The translations under genes and the position numbers were made by a program. From assembly GCA_963682025.1 (NCBI GenBank), contig OY821519.1, forward strand, positions 189,037,253 through 189,101,252: a stretch of DNA of 64,000 bases, written 5' to 3'. Origin of the DNA: Cordilura impudica. Lineage: Eukaryota > Arthropoda > Insecta > Diptera > Scathophagidae. The notes under the pieces are model-generated. The model was given only the letters and a program-made list of their open reading frames with translations. It had not been told where the DNA came from and did no database searches. Shown here piece by piece: positions 43,701 to 50,798 of this stretch; the stretch's first letter is position 1, and each line of letters starts with the position of its first letter.

Positions 43701-44276
43701 AAAGTTCCAGATGTTTTGGTGACAGTTGAAACGACACTAGATAGTGTAGGACTTTTGTTTTCCTTTTCCTTAATTTGTTATAATGATTATCTGAATGTTA
43801 TAAAAGCTTAAAAAATATATAATTCATTTATTTATTTATTCATTTAATAAATCTGATGATCATGATGAAATATGAGTGCAGATTGGAAAATACCTATAAA
43901 ATTTTATAATAATATAATTTTGACGAACTATCGCTATTAGAAAATAAATTTTCCCGAACCAAGAGGCCGATTACACTAACGGTCGAACACTACCTGCAGA
44001 TTCTAAATACAAATATAAAATTTTATATTATCTGGAAGTATTTTGGTAAAAGGGTGTCCAATTTGGGTAGTTGCTTTATACTCGCATCCAAACGTTCGAG
44101 ACCTTTTATGGTTTCAATAATCTTAAATACATTCACCGTTATCTTTGGTTATTATAGTACTCATAAATAATGTTTAAAGTAAGTACTCACTTTATAGATT
44201 GACGGTTATTCATGAAGTCTGCCAAGAAACTAACTGGTGGACTATGACTAAAGATGGGTGGACTGTGAGAAATCAT
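17985..44276 (-). CDS. Gbs-70E: Glycogen-targeting regulatory subunit of protein phosphatase 1 (PPP1R3/Gbs family), four-exon gene
   Basis: The family brings PP1 catalytic subunit to glycogen particles, where it dephosphorylates glycogen synthase and phosphorylase. The coding sequence is the join, on the minus strand, of 44276-44191, 34936-34604, 18794-18591 and 18492-17985: 1131 nt, 376 aa plus TAG. Every junction has GT..AG and keeps the frame. Residues 145-148 (KVIF) are the RVxF PP1-docking motif, followed by the family block [14 protein letters not shown]. Residues about 214-318 form a CBM21 glycogen-binding domain with GTVKVKN (232-238), WDDW (251-254) and the diagnostic WDNNKGYNY (308-316). 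The N-terminal HSPPVSFL resembles the SPPV..FL start of vertebrate PPP1R3B/C/D, and the length is close to that group (about 300 aa). It is the only host gene seen here. Family assignment is firm; the choice of Gbs-70E over Gbs-76A is from memory of the fly paralogues and is uncertain. Confidence 0.9.
18493..18590 (-). other. Intron 3 of the PPP1R3/Gbs gene (98 nt, phase 2)
   Basis: A short GT..AG intron between exons 3 and 4. About 50 nt before the AG form a repeated CTCTATCT/CTTTCTCTA pyrimidine tract, unusually long for so short an intron. It is the only intron of the gene free of transposons. Confidence 0.9.
18591..18794 (-). CDS. Gbs-70E: PPP1R3/Gbs gene, coding exon 3 (RVxF PP1-docking motif)
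   Basis: The acceptor TTTAATTGCAG precedes 18794 and the donor TTCAG|GTAAGA follows 18591. The 204-nt exon encodes residues 140-208. It opens [23 protein letters not shown] (18781-18770) is the RVxF docking motif used by this family to grip PP1c, and the acidic/hydrophobic block after it is conserved in PPP1R3 proteins. Later, [14 protein letters not shown] matches the segment that leads into CBM21 (LDFPQPSTDYLSFR in human PPP1R3C, from memory). The exon is phase-2 on both sides, so skipping it would remove PP1 binding but keep the glycogen-binding domain in frame. Confidence 0.93.
20244..20619 (+). mobile_element. Non-autonomous canonical Helitron, copy C2 (376 bp)
   Basis: Begins TCTATAATATTAATAGGC after A and ends GCTGGAATCTGCTAG before T. 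CTCGAATTTCGAG sits about 12 nt before CTAG as the terminal hairpin. Its full-length interior contains 'ctaggcgatttcttgtgaccgat' and 'ttgaaaggtatttc'. Confidence 0.88.
21102..22281 (+). mobile_element. 'actagctg...tatatatag' interspersed repeat, two 3' ends in tandem
   Basis: Starts ACTAGCTGAACCCGGTGTG and contains repeated GGGCGTGGTCCCGCCC modules (21249, 21373, 21522, 21645). Both the first unit (ending ATTCATTTTTCTATATATATAG, about 21807) and the second (ending TTTTATATATATAGAT, 22281) finish with CAAACA repeats plus that tail, preceded by 'atttcaggaagatcggtccag'. This type of repeat is widespread in insects. I do not know its class with certainty (RTE-like 3' tails are one reading). No ORF. 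Confidence 0.6.
22282..23073. other. AT-rich intron spacer, no element identified
   Basis: Contains 'tatatgtatatag' microsatellite-like runs at about 22480. Nothing else is recognisable. Confidence 0.5.
23074..23857 (+). mobile_element. Family-B Helentron/DINE-1-like element, full-length copy
   Basis: Starts TATACCCTATTATGTGG followed by TTTGGGTATAATGACTTTG. It carries a GTCC tetranucleotide microsatellite (23204-23231) and ends with the perfect palindrome AGTCGGTCTAGACCGACT (23819-23836) plus ATAATTTTC and TTACTTGTTTTA. The 5' subterminal inverted repeat, a GTCC/GTCT microsatellite, and a 3' stem-loop before a short tail are the hallmarks of Helentron-associated (DINE-1-type) elements. About 780 bp, no protein. 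Confidence 0.82.
25126..25215 (-). pseudogene. C-terminal fragment of a mariner transposase
   Basis: The minus-strand frame [20 protein letters not shown] then YVDK and TAA (25128-25126) matches the invariant end of mariner transposases ('RW.KCI...GDY.(D/E)'). A possible element end, ACGAGGGCTGTAAATCTG, lies outside at about 25065. Upstream the frame is lost, although decayed sequence may continue to about 25560. Confidence 0.6.
26337..26714 (-). mobile_element. Non-autonomous canonical Helitron, copy C3 (about 378 bp, minus)
   Basis: Read on the minus strand it starts TCTATAATATTAATTGGC after A (26714). It runs through the shared interior and reaches CTCGAATTTCGAGGGCTGG before a decayed 3' end ('ctgtcccact' where CTGCTAG is expected). 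The 3' boundary is therefore approximate. Confidence 0.78.
27830..28200 (-). pseudogene. Mariner transposase fragment (Mos1-like block)
   Basis: On the minus strand, [14 protein letters not shown] (about 27945-27900) matches the 'TVDE(T/S)WIH..TPE' block with the first catalytic Asp of mariner transposases. Preceding pieces (MFDKTL.., KMLKKFTI) are scattered over frames. The element ends were not found. Confidence 0.5.
28597..28802. repeat. (AT)n microsatellites flanked by inverted and direct 35-bp repeats
   Basis: CTATCAGAATTCCAGAACAT...CTTGTTTATATAAATATA (from 28598) is followed by a long AT run, then its reverse complement (to about 28727), a second AT run, and a direct repeat of that arm (28763-28800). 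The outcome is a large hairpin with a duplicated arm. Frames here are simple-sequence artefacts. Confidence 0.85.
29195..30681 (-). mobile_element. Family-A Helentron/DINE-1-like element (about 1.5 kb, minus)
   Basis: The 3' terminus on the minus strand lies at 29195-29230 (decayed tail, hairpin ATTCGGTACAGCCAAAT). The 5' end is at 30640-30681 (CACCCTCTGCACAGTGGTG in plus orientation, then GGTATA). The interior holds a GGGCGTGG-containing portion (29595-29960), a degenerate tandem of 'AAAATCGCCAAAATCAAAAA' (30030-30215) and a GATAGATGGACATCGCTAGA remnant near 30533-30552 in place of the microsatellite. Confidence 0.65.
32601..33388 (+). mobile_element. Family-B Helentron/DINE-1-like element, full-length copy
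   Basis: Runs from TTATACCCTATACCACTATG to the palindrome AGTCGGTCTAGACCGACT (33350-33367) and TTACTTGTTTTA. It is nearly identical to 23074-23857, so both are recent. GTCC microsatellite at 32738-32761. The short frames on both strands inside it are non-coding. Confidence 0.85.
33955..34195. repeat. Degenerate tandem array of AAAGTACCTTTCTTAAAAAA-type units
   Basis: Units of about 20-45 nt built on 'AAGTACCTTTCTTAAAAAA' repeat six or more times with variable A/T runs. A similar array in the opposite orientation sits at 38060-38405. Confidence 0.65.
34604..34936 (-). CDS. Gbs-70E: PPP1R3/Gbs gene, coding exon 2 (Ser/Asn/Thr-rich linker with basic patch)
   Basis: The acceptor CTCTTCCAG precedes 34936 and the donor TG|GTAAGA follows 34604. 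The 333-nt exon is in frame with exons 1 and 3 through split codons AA|C (Asn29) and TG|T (Cys140). It encodes residues 29-140. These are mostly low-complexity Asn, Ser and Thr with several SP/TP sites, then a basic stretch [11 protein letters not shown] and [16 protein letters not shown] (96-101) fits a mode-1-like 14-3-3 site RxxSxP, and RRKS (112-115) fits a PKA-type site; phosphorylation is inference. KSCLR has a counterpart (KPCLR/KSCL) between the N-terminus and RVxF motif in vertebrate PPP1R3 proteins. A length divisible by three and flanking phase-2 introns make the exon skippable without a frameshift. Confidence 0.85.
35142..35819 (-). mobile_element. Family-B Helentron-like element with a terminal deletion (minus)
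   Basis: Starts TAAAACAAGTAAGAAAATTA then TAGTCGGTCTAGAC. It jumps directly to 'atgaaaaagttcatatcgg', so about 100 bp containing half of the palindrome, and the following 'gcatggtatagggtatc' segment, are missing. The rest reaches TATACCCAAACCACATAGTG and TATAGGGTATA at 35819. Losing half of the hairpin may have immobilised the copy. Confidence 0.8.
36815..37200 (+). repeat. Repeat D, copy 1
   Basis: TGGGCATTTCCGTGGCTACG (36819), then 'caatatgaagaaaaacaaag', 'tagcactttagtagcactatatttactgtaaaagc' and GATACGTGACGTGAC (36965, again at 37152). The same series occurs at 41.65-42.9 kb, where it is split by a later insertion. Unknown class; no ORF or termini defined. Confidence 0.6.
38060..38405. 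repeat. Degenerate tandem array of TTAAGAAAAGGTACTTTTT-type units
   Basis: About fifteen diverged units of 20-30 nt with the core 'TTTAAGAAAAGGTACTTTTT', the reverse complement of the array type at 33955-34195. Possible simple-sequence expansion. Confidence 0.65.
38406..39320. other. Intron spacer with direct GAACCxxGxxT-rich stretch and a family-A end remnant
   Basis: From 38820 to 38960 the motif 'ggttc/gaacc' recurs ('aggttcacaactaggttcaaaatgaac', 'gcgtgaaccgtgaatgagagagcgaaccgcgaatc'). At about 39270-39310 'acagccgaatataagagttttacttttttcg' looks like a decayed family-A terminus. No gene. Confidence 0.35.
39900..40070 (+). mobile_element. Family-B Helentron-like remnant
   Basis: 'gaatcactttctccgtctccgtgtctat', 'cgcaatcttcaggccgaaaat' and 'cggtgcaagttcagatctagcccacacacaaatctccca' follow the family-B order at low identity. 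Only about 170 bp remains. Confidence 0.4.
40715..41130 (+). repeat. TCACG satellite with 10-bp units inside larger repeats
   Basis: CTGTCTGTTTGTCTGTCTGTC is followed by three modules. Each begins with 'ccatttcccctcatccgattgatctgaaacttgg' (40749, 40874, 41036). The first two are followed by runs of AGTCACGCAC/AGTCACGCAT units at exact 10-bp spacing (four units at 40821-40860, five at about 40975-41020), the third by a single unit at about 41105. The microsatellite start resembles the Helentron-like layout. No coding. Confidence 0.7.
41730..42690 (+). mobile_element. Family-B Helentron-like element (diverged), itself containing a Helitron
   Basis: Begins about 'cctgtataatgatgtccgtccg', continues through 'ttgatgaaatttggtatataagcttctg', and ends 'ggtctaaaccgactgtaattttctt' (42660-42690). 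It lacks the 5' TATACCC end. A Helitron at 42069-42444 interrupts it. Confidence 0.7.
42069..42444 (+). mobile_element. Non-autonomous canonical Helitron, copy C4 (376 bp)
   Basis: A|TCTATAATATTAAAAGGC ... CTGGAATGTGCTAG|T. It sits within the family-B element at the point where that family reads 'cgatcttcacttaaatc'. A-T insertion without target duplication is as expected for Helitrons. Confidence 0.88.
44191..44276 (-). CDS. Gbs-70E: PPP1R3/Gbs gene, coding exon 1 (residues 1-28 plus two bases)
   Basis: The ATG is the reverse complement of CAT at 44274-44276. The reading frame upstream has no other Met before an in-frame TGA about 15 codons away, so this is the first possible start in this exon. 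It encodes 28 residues beginning MISHSPPIF, including [11 protein letters not shown], which resembles the conserved N-terminal SPPV..FL motif of PPP1R3B/C/D. The exon ends ATAAA|GTGAGT, leaving AA of a split Asn codon that exon 2 completes with C. Intron phase 2. No other frame or strand offers coding here. Confidence 0.82.
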
Positions 44277-45310
44277 TTCGGCACGTTCTATGTTGTGTAC
44301 TGTGAATGTTGATAGTTGTCACTTTTAATGTGGTTGATGTTGATGTTGGTGTTATTTTGAATCACAACAACATCAAATAATGATAAAGTTTTTATTACAA
44401 AGAAAACAAAAAAAAAAACGAAATCACAGTTTATTTATAGGGTTGTTTTTTTTTTGGATAATTATGACTATAATAAAAAGAGAAGAGAAAACACAATTAC
44501 GATTAAAAAATTTATATAATAAACAAATTGCAAAAATTAAACAAACTATAAAGATATTAATAGTAAATAAAAATAAATTCACTAATTAGAACTTATAAAT
44601 ATTTATTTAAAACAAGTGAAACCATAAATATAATAAATTTATCCCTACTAACCTTTAAAGTTGATTGAAATTGGATGAATTTTGTAATGAAATTTTCACA
44701 CTTTATTATAATTAAAAGAAAATTGTTTTAATGAGTTTTAATGTTTTTGATTAAGGAACATGTTTACTTTTAAAATATCACTGTTTTGTATTTAAATTAT
44801 ATTGACTTAAATAATTTCACATTTGATAGCGTTGCTTTAGTGAAATCTTTTATGGGTTCTAGTAAATTTTTTCATTTATATTTGTATTTATTTTTACTAC
44901 AGATCATGCGTCTGCTGCGTGTCTCTTTTTTTATACACTTTTAGCTTTAGTTTCAGTGAATAATTCCTGTTTCATTATTTTTTTTCTTAATGCAATTATA
45001 TTATTTATTATAGTTGATTTCTGGAAACTTTTCCTTCTTTATTTTACTACAGTTTTTTATGCTTCTTTTGGATGACAATTGCTATTTTTACTTTGTTTGC
45101 CGGTGTTTAAATAAAAAAAAAAAATAACGGTTAATTTAGCTACAATTCGCTTAAATTAAACATAAACTAAAATTGCTAAAGTTTGTCTTTTTTATAAATT
45201 AAAAATATATAACAATTGTGTTGTTTCTCCTTGTTTAAAACAAAACAAAAAATTTATGTATTTAACTAAACAAAACGTCGCGACGCGTTACATGCCCGGT
45301 TGGCGGTTCG
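44277..45310 (-). other. Possible 5' untranslated leader of the PPP1R3/Gbs gene, with a candidate small leader intron
   Basis: The A-rich sequence upstream of the start codon resembles a fly 5'UTR. A candidate donor TTTAAAG|GTTAGT (exon end 44653) and acceptor TTTTTATTATAG (exon start 44467) would define a 185-nt leader intron. Neither is proven, and an uninterrupted leader is equally possible. A TATAAAAAAAGAG sequence at 44935 on the minus strand could be an alternative promoter. No coding potential is seen apart from exon 1. Confidence 0.3.
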
Positions 45311-45345
45311 ACGACGAATGATCGTTTCTACAGTTTATAACTTAA
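45275..45345 (-). promoter_or_regulatory. Candidate core promoter of the PPP1R3/Gbs gene
   Basis: A GC-rich patch interrupts very AT-rich DNA about 1 kb upstream of the start codon. On the minus strand TATAAA (45339-45334) is followed by TCATTCG, which fits the arthropod initiator TCAKTY, but only about 20 nt downstream instead of about 30. Further on is the palindrome CGTCGCGACG next to ACGCGT. GC-rich promoter islands with CG dinucleotides in AT-rich fly DNA are suggestive; the spacing argues against a textbook TATA/Inr pair. Confidence 0.3.
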
Positions 45346-46073
45346 AATGTTAAAACTTGTACGCTCACAAAACGGCACCAAACAACCTTAACACCAAGAT
45401 CTATTTAGCTGTAGTATTTATACACATTACAGTGGTTCACAAATTTTTTTTTGTGGAGGCACCATAAAATATTAAAAAAAAAAAAAAAAATGAGTAGAAT
45501 TCAAAATCGAATAAAAACAATAATAGCCGATCAAACGATATGGTATTGTAAGCTATATAATACTACATATACACTTGGTAGAAAAAGTATCCGTACATAC
45601 AAAATTAAAAATGTCATACTACACTAAAAGTAAGAAGAATTACAAGAAAAAAGCTGTCTGGACGTTTTCAACTGATTTCTAGTAATCTAGGTGTTCTGAA
45701 AACTAAAAAATACTCAAAAATTCCAGAACGTTAGGTTATTTTGCAAAATTTTATTTTATTGTAAAAAGGGATTTTTTGGGCTAACTTCGAGTCATCAATA
45801 AATAGGTACAATTTTATTTTGATTACTATTTTTATATGTATACAGAACGCTCACTGAATGTGAGCGCTCCGATAGTGTGGAAAGTGGCGCGGTACAATTA
45901 CGTGTTAACTCGTCATTGATTTATAGATCTTGGTTCCGTCTGTGAGGAAGCGTGTGAATTCGTCTTACAGTTTCTGATATATTTGTGCCGATTATATGGT
46001 ATTAATGCAACAACTTAAAATATTATATTGAAGGTTTGATGGATACATTTAAGATCTCATACGACCCAGTACA
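45345..46073. other. Upstream flank; possible Tc1-like terminal repeat
   Basis: At 45570 'acttggtagaaaaagtatccgtaca' resembles the Tc1 start (CAGTTGG.AAAAAAGTATC..). No matching end or transposase was found. The remainder shows nothing. Confidence 0.3.
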
Positions 46074-46331
46074 GTGGCGTATTTTCGAAGGAGCTTAACG
46101 TTGGCGAAAAGAACGTTTCCACGCCTCTCGAAGGCAAAGTTGAAACAATGTGTTTTCGTTGGACTAGATATTAGACGGCTTATGGCTGATCAACTATTCA
46201 TCACAACCAAGACGGACCCTCAAAGAGAAGGGTGGATAGCCTTTAAAGGGGTCATAGGAAAGATTGAGCATCTCAATGATGGCAGACTACTGTTGGACAC
46301 TTCTGAGAGACCTTCCAGATGCTTCTTATAA
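46074..46331 (+). pseudogene. Fragment of a CMC-like transposase, relative of the 10.9-kb gene
   Basis: The 85-aa frame contains FPRLSKAKLKQCVFVGLDIR, then RLMADQLF and EGWIAFKGVIG. It aligns with FPRLSNAKIQEGVFNGPDIR.KLM....AWLALKAVIKG of the element at 10.9 kb. It then shifts out of frame and lacks the GEQGER block. Confidence 0.6.
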
Positions 46332-46645
46332 GCGAAAATTTACTAAAAGGAGTCTCACTGCGAAAAAGAAATGTATTTAGTGCTTACTAATGAATTTATT
46401 TTAGATAAAAAAAGTAAGTTTTGTTGCGCAATTATAAATAAAAAAAAATTTTTTGTTGGATAAAATTTTTATTTTAAGATGATAACTTGTTTAACATAGA
46501 TACCTATATTGTCAGAAAACGTACGTTCTACGACAAAAAGATTCAACACACCCAAAAACATAAGAATTACGCAAGAAAACCAAAACAGCTCTCAACTTTT
46601 TTTAACAATTAAGCTAATTATTAGTTGTTTAAAATTTATGTAAGG
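46332..46645. other. AT-rich spacer, no gene seen
   Basis: No coding or element ends recognised. Confidence 0.5.
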
Positions 46646-48480
46646 TTTTTATTTATTTATTTATTTATTTATTAAGTCTATGGTAAAACCTTACAGACTG
46701 TTAAGTATAATACAGAGAAAAAAAATATAATATATACAAATCATTAAATCAAAAATTTGAGATTATGTATTTAAAAATAATATAATGTTGCGTTTAATAA
46801 TATTATCATTTAAAGAAAAATCAATTAAATTGTATAGATCATTGAAATCATGGCACATTCTTCTAAATGGATCAGCATCGGCAAACTTTTGACGACAGAT
46901 TGGGATAAAAAGTGGAGTGTACAAACGTGAAGACCGTGCCGGAACATTCATGGAGATGTTGTCCATAAGAAAATTTGAGCATATGTCGCCTCGAATTAAG
47001 TTAAATAAAAACATAACATTAAGCATTGTTCTTCGGCTTTTTAAAGACGGCAGTTTAATTTGAGAAAGTATAATTGTATATGATGGCAGATTAACAAAAC
47101 TTGGGTAAGAACGTCTTAAGCAGAAAAGGAGAAATTGCTTCTGGACCGATTAAATTTTGGCACTGCGAATATTAGATAGTGGATCCCAAATAACCGACCC
47201 GAATTCTAAAATTGGTCTTTGGTAACTGTAGGGTCATTGAATTCCTTTGCCCATCTTTTAATGAAGCCCAGTACACCACGTGCTTTAATAATTATCATCG
47301 AAATGTGTTGAACAAACTCTAATTTGGCATCTAAAAGAGCACCCAGATCCAGGATTTTATATACTTGTTTCAACTGGTAATCTCCAAATGTGTAACATCC
47401 AAATGCACCTAATTTTCTAGTAAAGTGCATGTGTTTGCATTTTTTAAAATTTAATTCCATTAAATTTATGTGGCACCATCTATAAAAATTATTTAGATCG
47501 TGTTGTAGATGAATTTGTTCACAATAATTCTTATAGCTTAAGAAAATCTTGACGTCATCAGCATACATAACAACATTTGAGGCTTTTATTAAACTTTATT
47601 TACTTTGATTTACTTTATCGAAAGCTTTACTGAAGTCAGTATAAATAACATCGGTATGTAGCCCATTGACGAAACCCCGATTTACCAAAGTTGTAAGTTG
47701 TAAAATATTAGTTGAAATAGAGCACACCTTACGAAAACCATGTTGTGAGTGTGAGATTATAGAAGAAACCTTATGACAGAGATTATCCGTTAAACATTTT
47801 TCAAATAGTTTGGGAATAACACAAGGCTTAGCTATTCCTCTATAGTTAGCTACATTCGATTTGTTTCCAGATTTAAATAAAGGAATAATATATGAATCTT
47901 TCCATAATGTAGGAAAATGCCCATGTTTAATGGATGAATTAAATAAAATGCATAATGGAACAGCCAGTTGATTAAAATGCAGCTAGGAATACCGTCAGGT
48001 CCTCCGTTAGTTGAATTCTTGAATGTTTTTAAGTTAGTTTTGATATCCGAAGTCTTTATAAAAGGAAATGAAATTGATTGATGTTCCATAACTGGAAATG
48101 GATATATGTTTGAAATGTCATATTGAACATCAGAGTAAGTTGTGCTAAAAAAAAATCAGCAAACATATCGCTAATAACTACATCGTCACGGGATTCACGA
48201 TTAAGATACTTCATTTCAGTTGGATATCCAGTACATTTCCTTTTAGAGTTTACAAATTTATAAAATGATTTTGGATCTCTTTTCAAAATTTATTTTCATG
48301 TAATTCTTATAAAGTTTTGTATTTAGAATATTATACTCTGCACGTGTAACTGAATATTTCGTATAATCAGATAAAAGACCAGACACTTTATACTTTTTGT
48401 GTCCTTTATTTGTTAAGTTTTTAAGACTCGACAATTGCTTATTGCCTTGACCAAATTTGATGCAGAAAAAATTAAAAAAA
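46646..48480 (-). mobile_element. Jockey-like LINE, 5'-truncated, decayed ORF2 on the minus strand
   Basis: From right to left: RDPKSFYKFVNSKRK (48280), NSTNGGPDGIPSCIL (48020-47975), QHGFRK-type block (47750), IYTDFSKAFDKV (about 47650-47615, first catalytic Asp, frame-shifted), MYADDVKIF (47568, catalytic DD), LNFKKCKHMHFTRK, and a 3' C-terminal frame 47026-46763 with RLYTPLFIPICRQKFADADP. The element ends in an (AATA)n tail at 46650-46680. The jockey-clade order of endonuclease-less remnant, RT and C-terminus is clear; stops and frameshifts are many. Confidence 0.8.
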
Positions 48481-48579
48481 TCATACGTACATCATATTTG
48501 TACATTTTAAATAGTAATACAAAAAAACTAAATTTACATTAAATATTGCATAACTTGTAGAATATCCTTTACACTTTAG

Positions 48580-49260
48580 GACTCTGTGAGCCAATTTGGC
48601 GTCGACTTATCAACTTAAAAGTTAATTTTTATTTTCTTACGCCACTCATCCAAAATGAAGATTTTTACTAAATCCCAGTAAATCCATCAAATGTTCTAGA
48701 AGATTACGATGTACGATCTTCTCCAATTTTGTTTGAAAATGTTTACATATCCAACCCTAAACCATAATGTTCTACTTTTTCGGCAAGCCAATTTTTTCCT
48801 TTAATTCCGAAGATACAAAGCTTGCTTTCTTCTGAAAATATAATACATTCTCAGCATTTTGCGGAGTGGTCGATGTAACAAACCTGTTCGTCGTTACCTC
48901 AAATTTTTGGGGTCTTCATATGATGTAAAGAACTGCTCAGACAGACAAAGTGTCATCGATCGAAAAAAGTGAAAATCAGAAGGAGCAATGTCTGGTGAAT
49001 ACGAGAGGTGGGGTAACAATTTCCAATTTAGTGTTTCCAAATAGGTTTTGACCAGCGCCGCAAGACGTGTACGAGCATTATCATGCACCCTTCAATGTTC
49101 GACTAGATTTAATCAATTGTGTAATAGTTTCAGTTAGTTAGAGCAACTCATAATACACGACTCCAAGTTGATCCCACCAAACACACAAGAGTTTTTTAAA
49201 CAATATTTGGCTTAGCTGTAGATGTGGTAACATGGCTCAAGTACAAAAGCACTGCAGAAC
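48580..49260 (-). pseudogene. Mariner transposase C-terminal fragment (DD34D type)
   Basis: A 64-aa minus frame (49088-48894) reads HDNARTRLAALVKTYLETLN, then YSPDIAPSDFHFF and RSMTLCLSEQFF. HDNA carries the second catalytic Asp; SPDIAPSD ends with the third (DD34D spacing). N-terminal and terminal repeats were not found, and flanking frames are broken. Confidence 0.75.
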
Positions 49261-49332
49261 GATACTATTAAAATTTTTTAATAGAAATTTTAGTTTTTAC
49301 TTATAAATTTGATTAAATCGTATTATAAAGTA

Positions 49333-49558
49333 TCTATAATATTAATAGGCTAGGCGATTTTTTATGACTGATATTTTGTTCTACGGTTTTATCCCAATTT
49401 TGATCAAACGTATATTATTTGAAAGGTATTTCTTATTTATTTTGTGTTGATTTGTGAATTGGCTGTAATTGATTAGCATACTTTTAGGGTCTTTATTTAA
49501 TGAAAAAATAAAATTTCCTAGAATTTGCACTCGAATTTCGAGGGCTGGAATCTGCTAG
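49333..49558 (+). mobile_element. Non-autonomous canonical Helitron, copy C5 (226 bp, internally deleted)
   Basis: A|TCTATAATATTAATAGGC ... GGAATCTGCTAG|T, with hairpin CTCGAATTTCGAG. About 150 bp of interior is missing relative to the 376-bp copies; the deletion joins 'ggtatttctt' to 'atttattttgtgttgatt'. Confidence 0.88.
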
Positions 49559-49559
49559 T

Positions 49560-50002
49560 TATAATTAATAGTTGTAATTTGTCGGAAAAAGGTTGTCATA
49601 TATGCTATTGTAAATGATGAAGATTTTAAAGTAGATTATAATGAAAATCTAGATCTAGATTGGAATCTAGAGCGGTCCTGCAAAATCTGTTTCTTCGAAT
49701 CTAATATCTCTAACTTTATTATTAAATTTCTTATGGTAAACTGGACACGAACAAATCTAAAGTATCTAATAAGTGAGAGCTAAATACCAATGACTGTCCA
49801 TCAGAAAGGATCTCACTGCAAAAGTAGCCACTTGTAAACTATCAGTATTATTTACAGAATATAATATAAATCATATGATCTCTACTTATCCTGCCGTGTA
49901 AACGGTAGAGGTGTAATCAGCAACTCACTCCTTAAAACTACAAATTGACAAACATCACGTTGTTGGAAGCTGGAATTTCAGTGATGCTCTTGACAACGTT
50001 TG
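49560..50002. other. Spacer, no gene seen
   Basis: Low-complexity and unassigned sequence between a Helitron and a family-B element. Confidence 0.5.
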
Positions 50003-50798
50003 AATAAAAGCAGGTAGCAAAATTATAGTTGGAATAGACCGACTATAGGATACCCTATACGATGCATTTAGAGACCCTATCTCTTAGGCCCAACTAATTG
50101 GATATAGAAAATAAGCATAAACCAAATTTTAGTGGCGTTGTTATTATTTTTCCTTTGAATATGAAAAAATTAATATCGGATGCTATATTTATATGGGGAC
50201 TAGGTCGAAAAATGGACCGATTCCTACCATATTTGGGAAGGTCACTTATTTTTTGCAAAAACTTATACAAACCAAATTTGAGAAAAATCGTTGCTATATT
50301 TTTATTTTTTGATAAATTTAAGTGAAGATCGGGAAGCAGCTTTATATTGGGGCTATGACTAAGAATTGTCCTATAGGGTTTATTGTTGCACTACTGATTA
50401 ATGGGTATAATAAACACACACAAACCCAATTTGACCGAGATCTATATGATAATTTGGATCATATGGGAATTAAAGTCATTTGTATGGGGACTAGGTCTGA
50501 ACATGCATTGTTTTTCGCCAATTTCAACAGCGTTCATGCTGTATCTGATAGAAGCTTACATACCAAATTTCATCGAAACATGTTCACATTTGAGATCTGT
50601 AGTTTGATTACAAGGTACATGGACGCATAGACGGACAAACGGACATCGCTAAATCGACTCAGAAAGTGATTCTCAGAAAGTGATTCTGAGTCGATCAGTT
50701 TTATAAAAGGTCTAGGTCTAGGTCAACTATTTTTGGTAGTTAAAAACATCAGCACAAAGTCATTATACCCTGACCACCAAGTAGTAGTATAGGGTATA
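50003..50798 (-). mobile_element. Family-B Helentron-like element, diverged copy (minus)
   Basis: Starts near 'aaaagcaggtagcaaaattatagtt' (decayed tail), then a palindrome remnant 'ggaatagaccgactata'. It runs through the whole family-B series to 'cattataccctgaccaccaagtag' and TATAGGGTATA at 50798. More divergent than the 52-kb copy. Confidence 0.75.

Larger units (their letters stand above)
34937..44190 (-). other. Intron 1 of the PPP1R3/Gbs gene (9.25 kb), transposon-filled
   Basis: Bounded by GTGAGT at 44190 and TTCCAG at 34937. It contains family-B Helentron-like elements (35142-35819 and 41730-42690), a Helitron nested in the latter, two copies of repeat D (36815-37200 and 41652-42960), a degenerate AAAG/GTAC array (38060-38405) and a TCACG satellite (40715-41130). 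The stretches 35.9-36.8, 37.2-38.0, 38.4-39.0, 39.3-39.9, 41.2-41.6 and 43.0-44.1 kb hold AT-rich sequence in which I see nothing else. Confidence 0.82.

Noticed and set aside
44380..44589. 69-aa Lys-rich frame upstream of exon 1
   Set aside because: Opposite strand to the gene, arises from A-rich leader sequence.
45571..45600. Tc1-like terminal repeat as an element
   Set aside because: Only one end is visible and no transposase or second end was found; mentioned only as a possibility in the flank entry.
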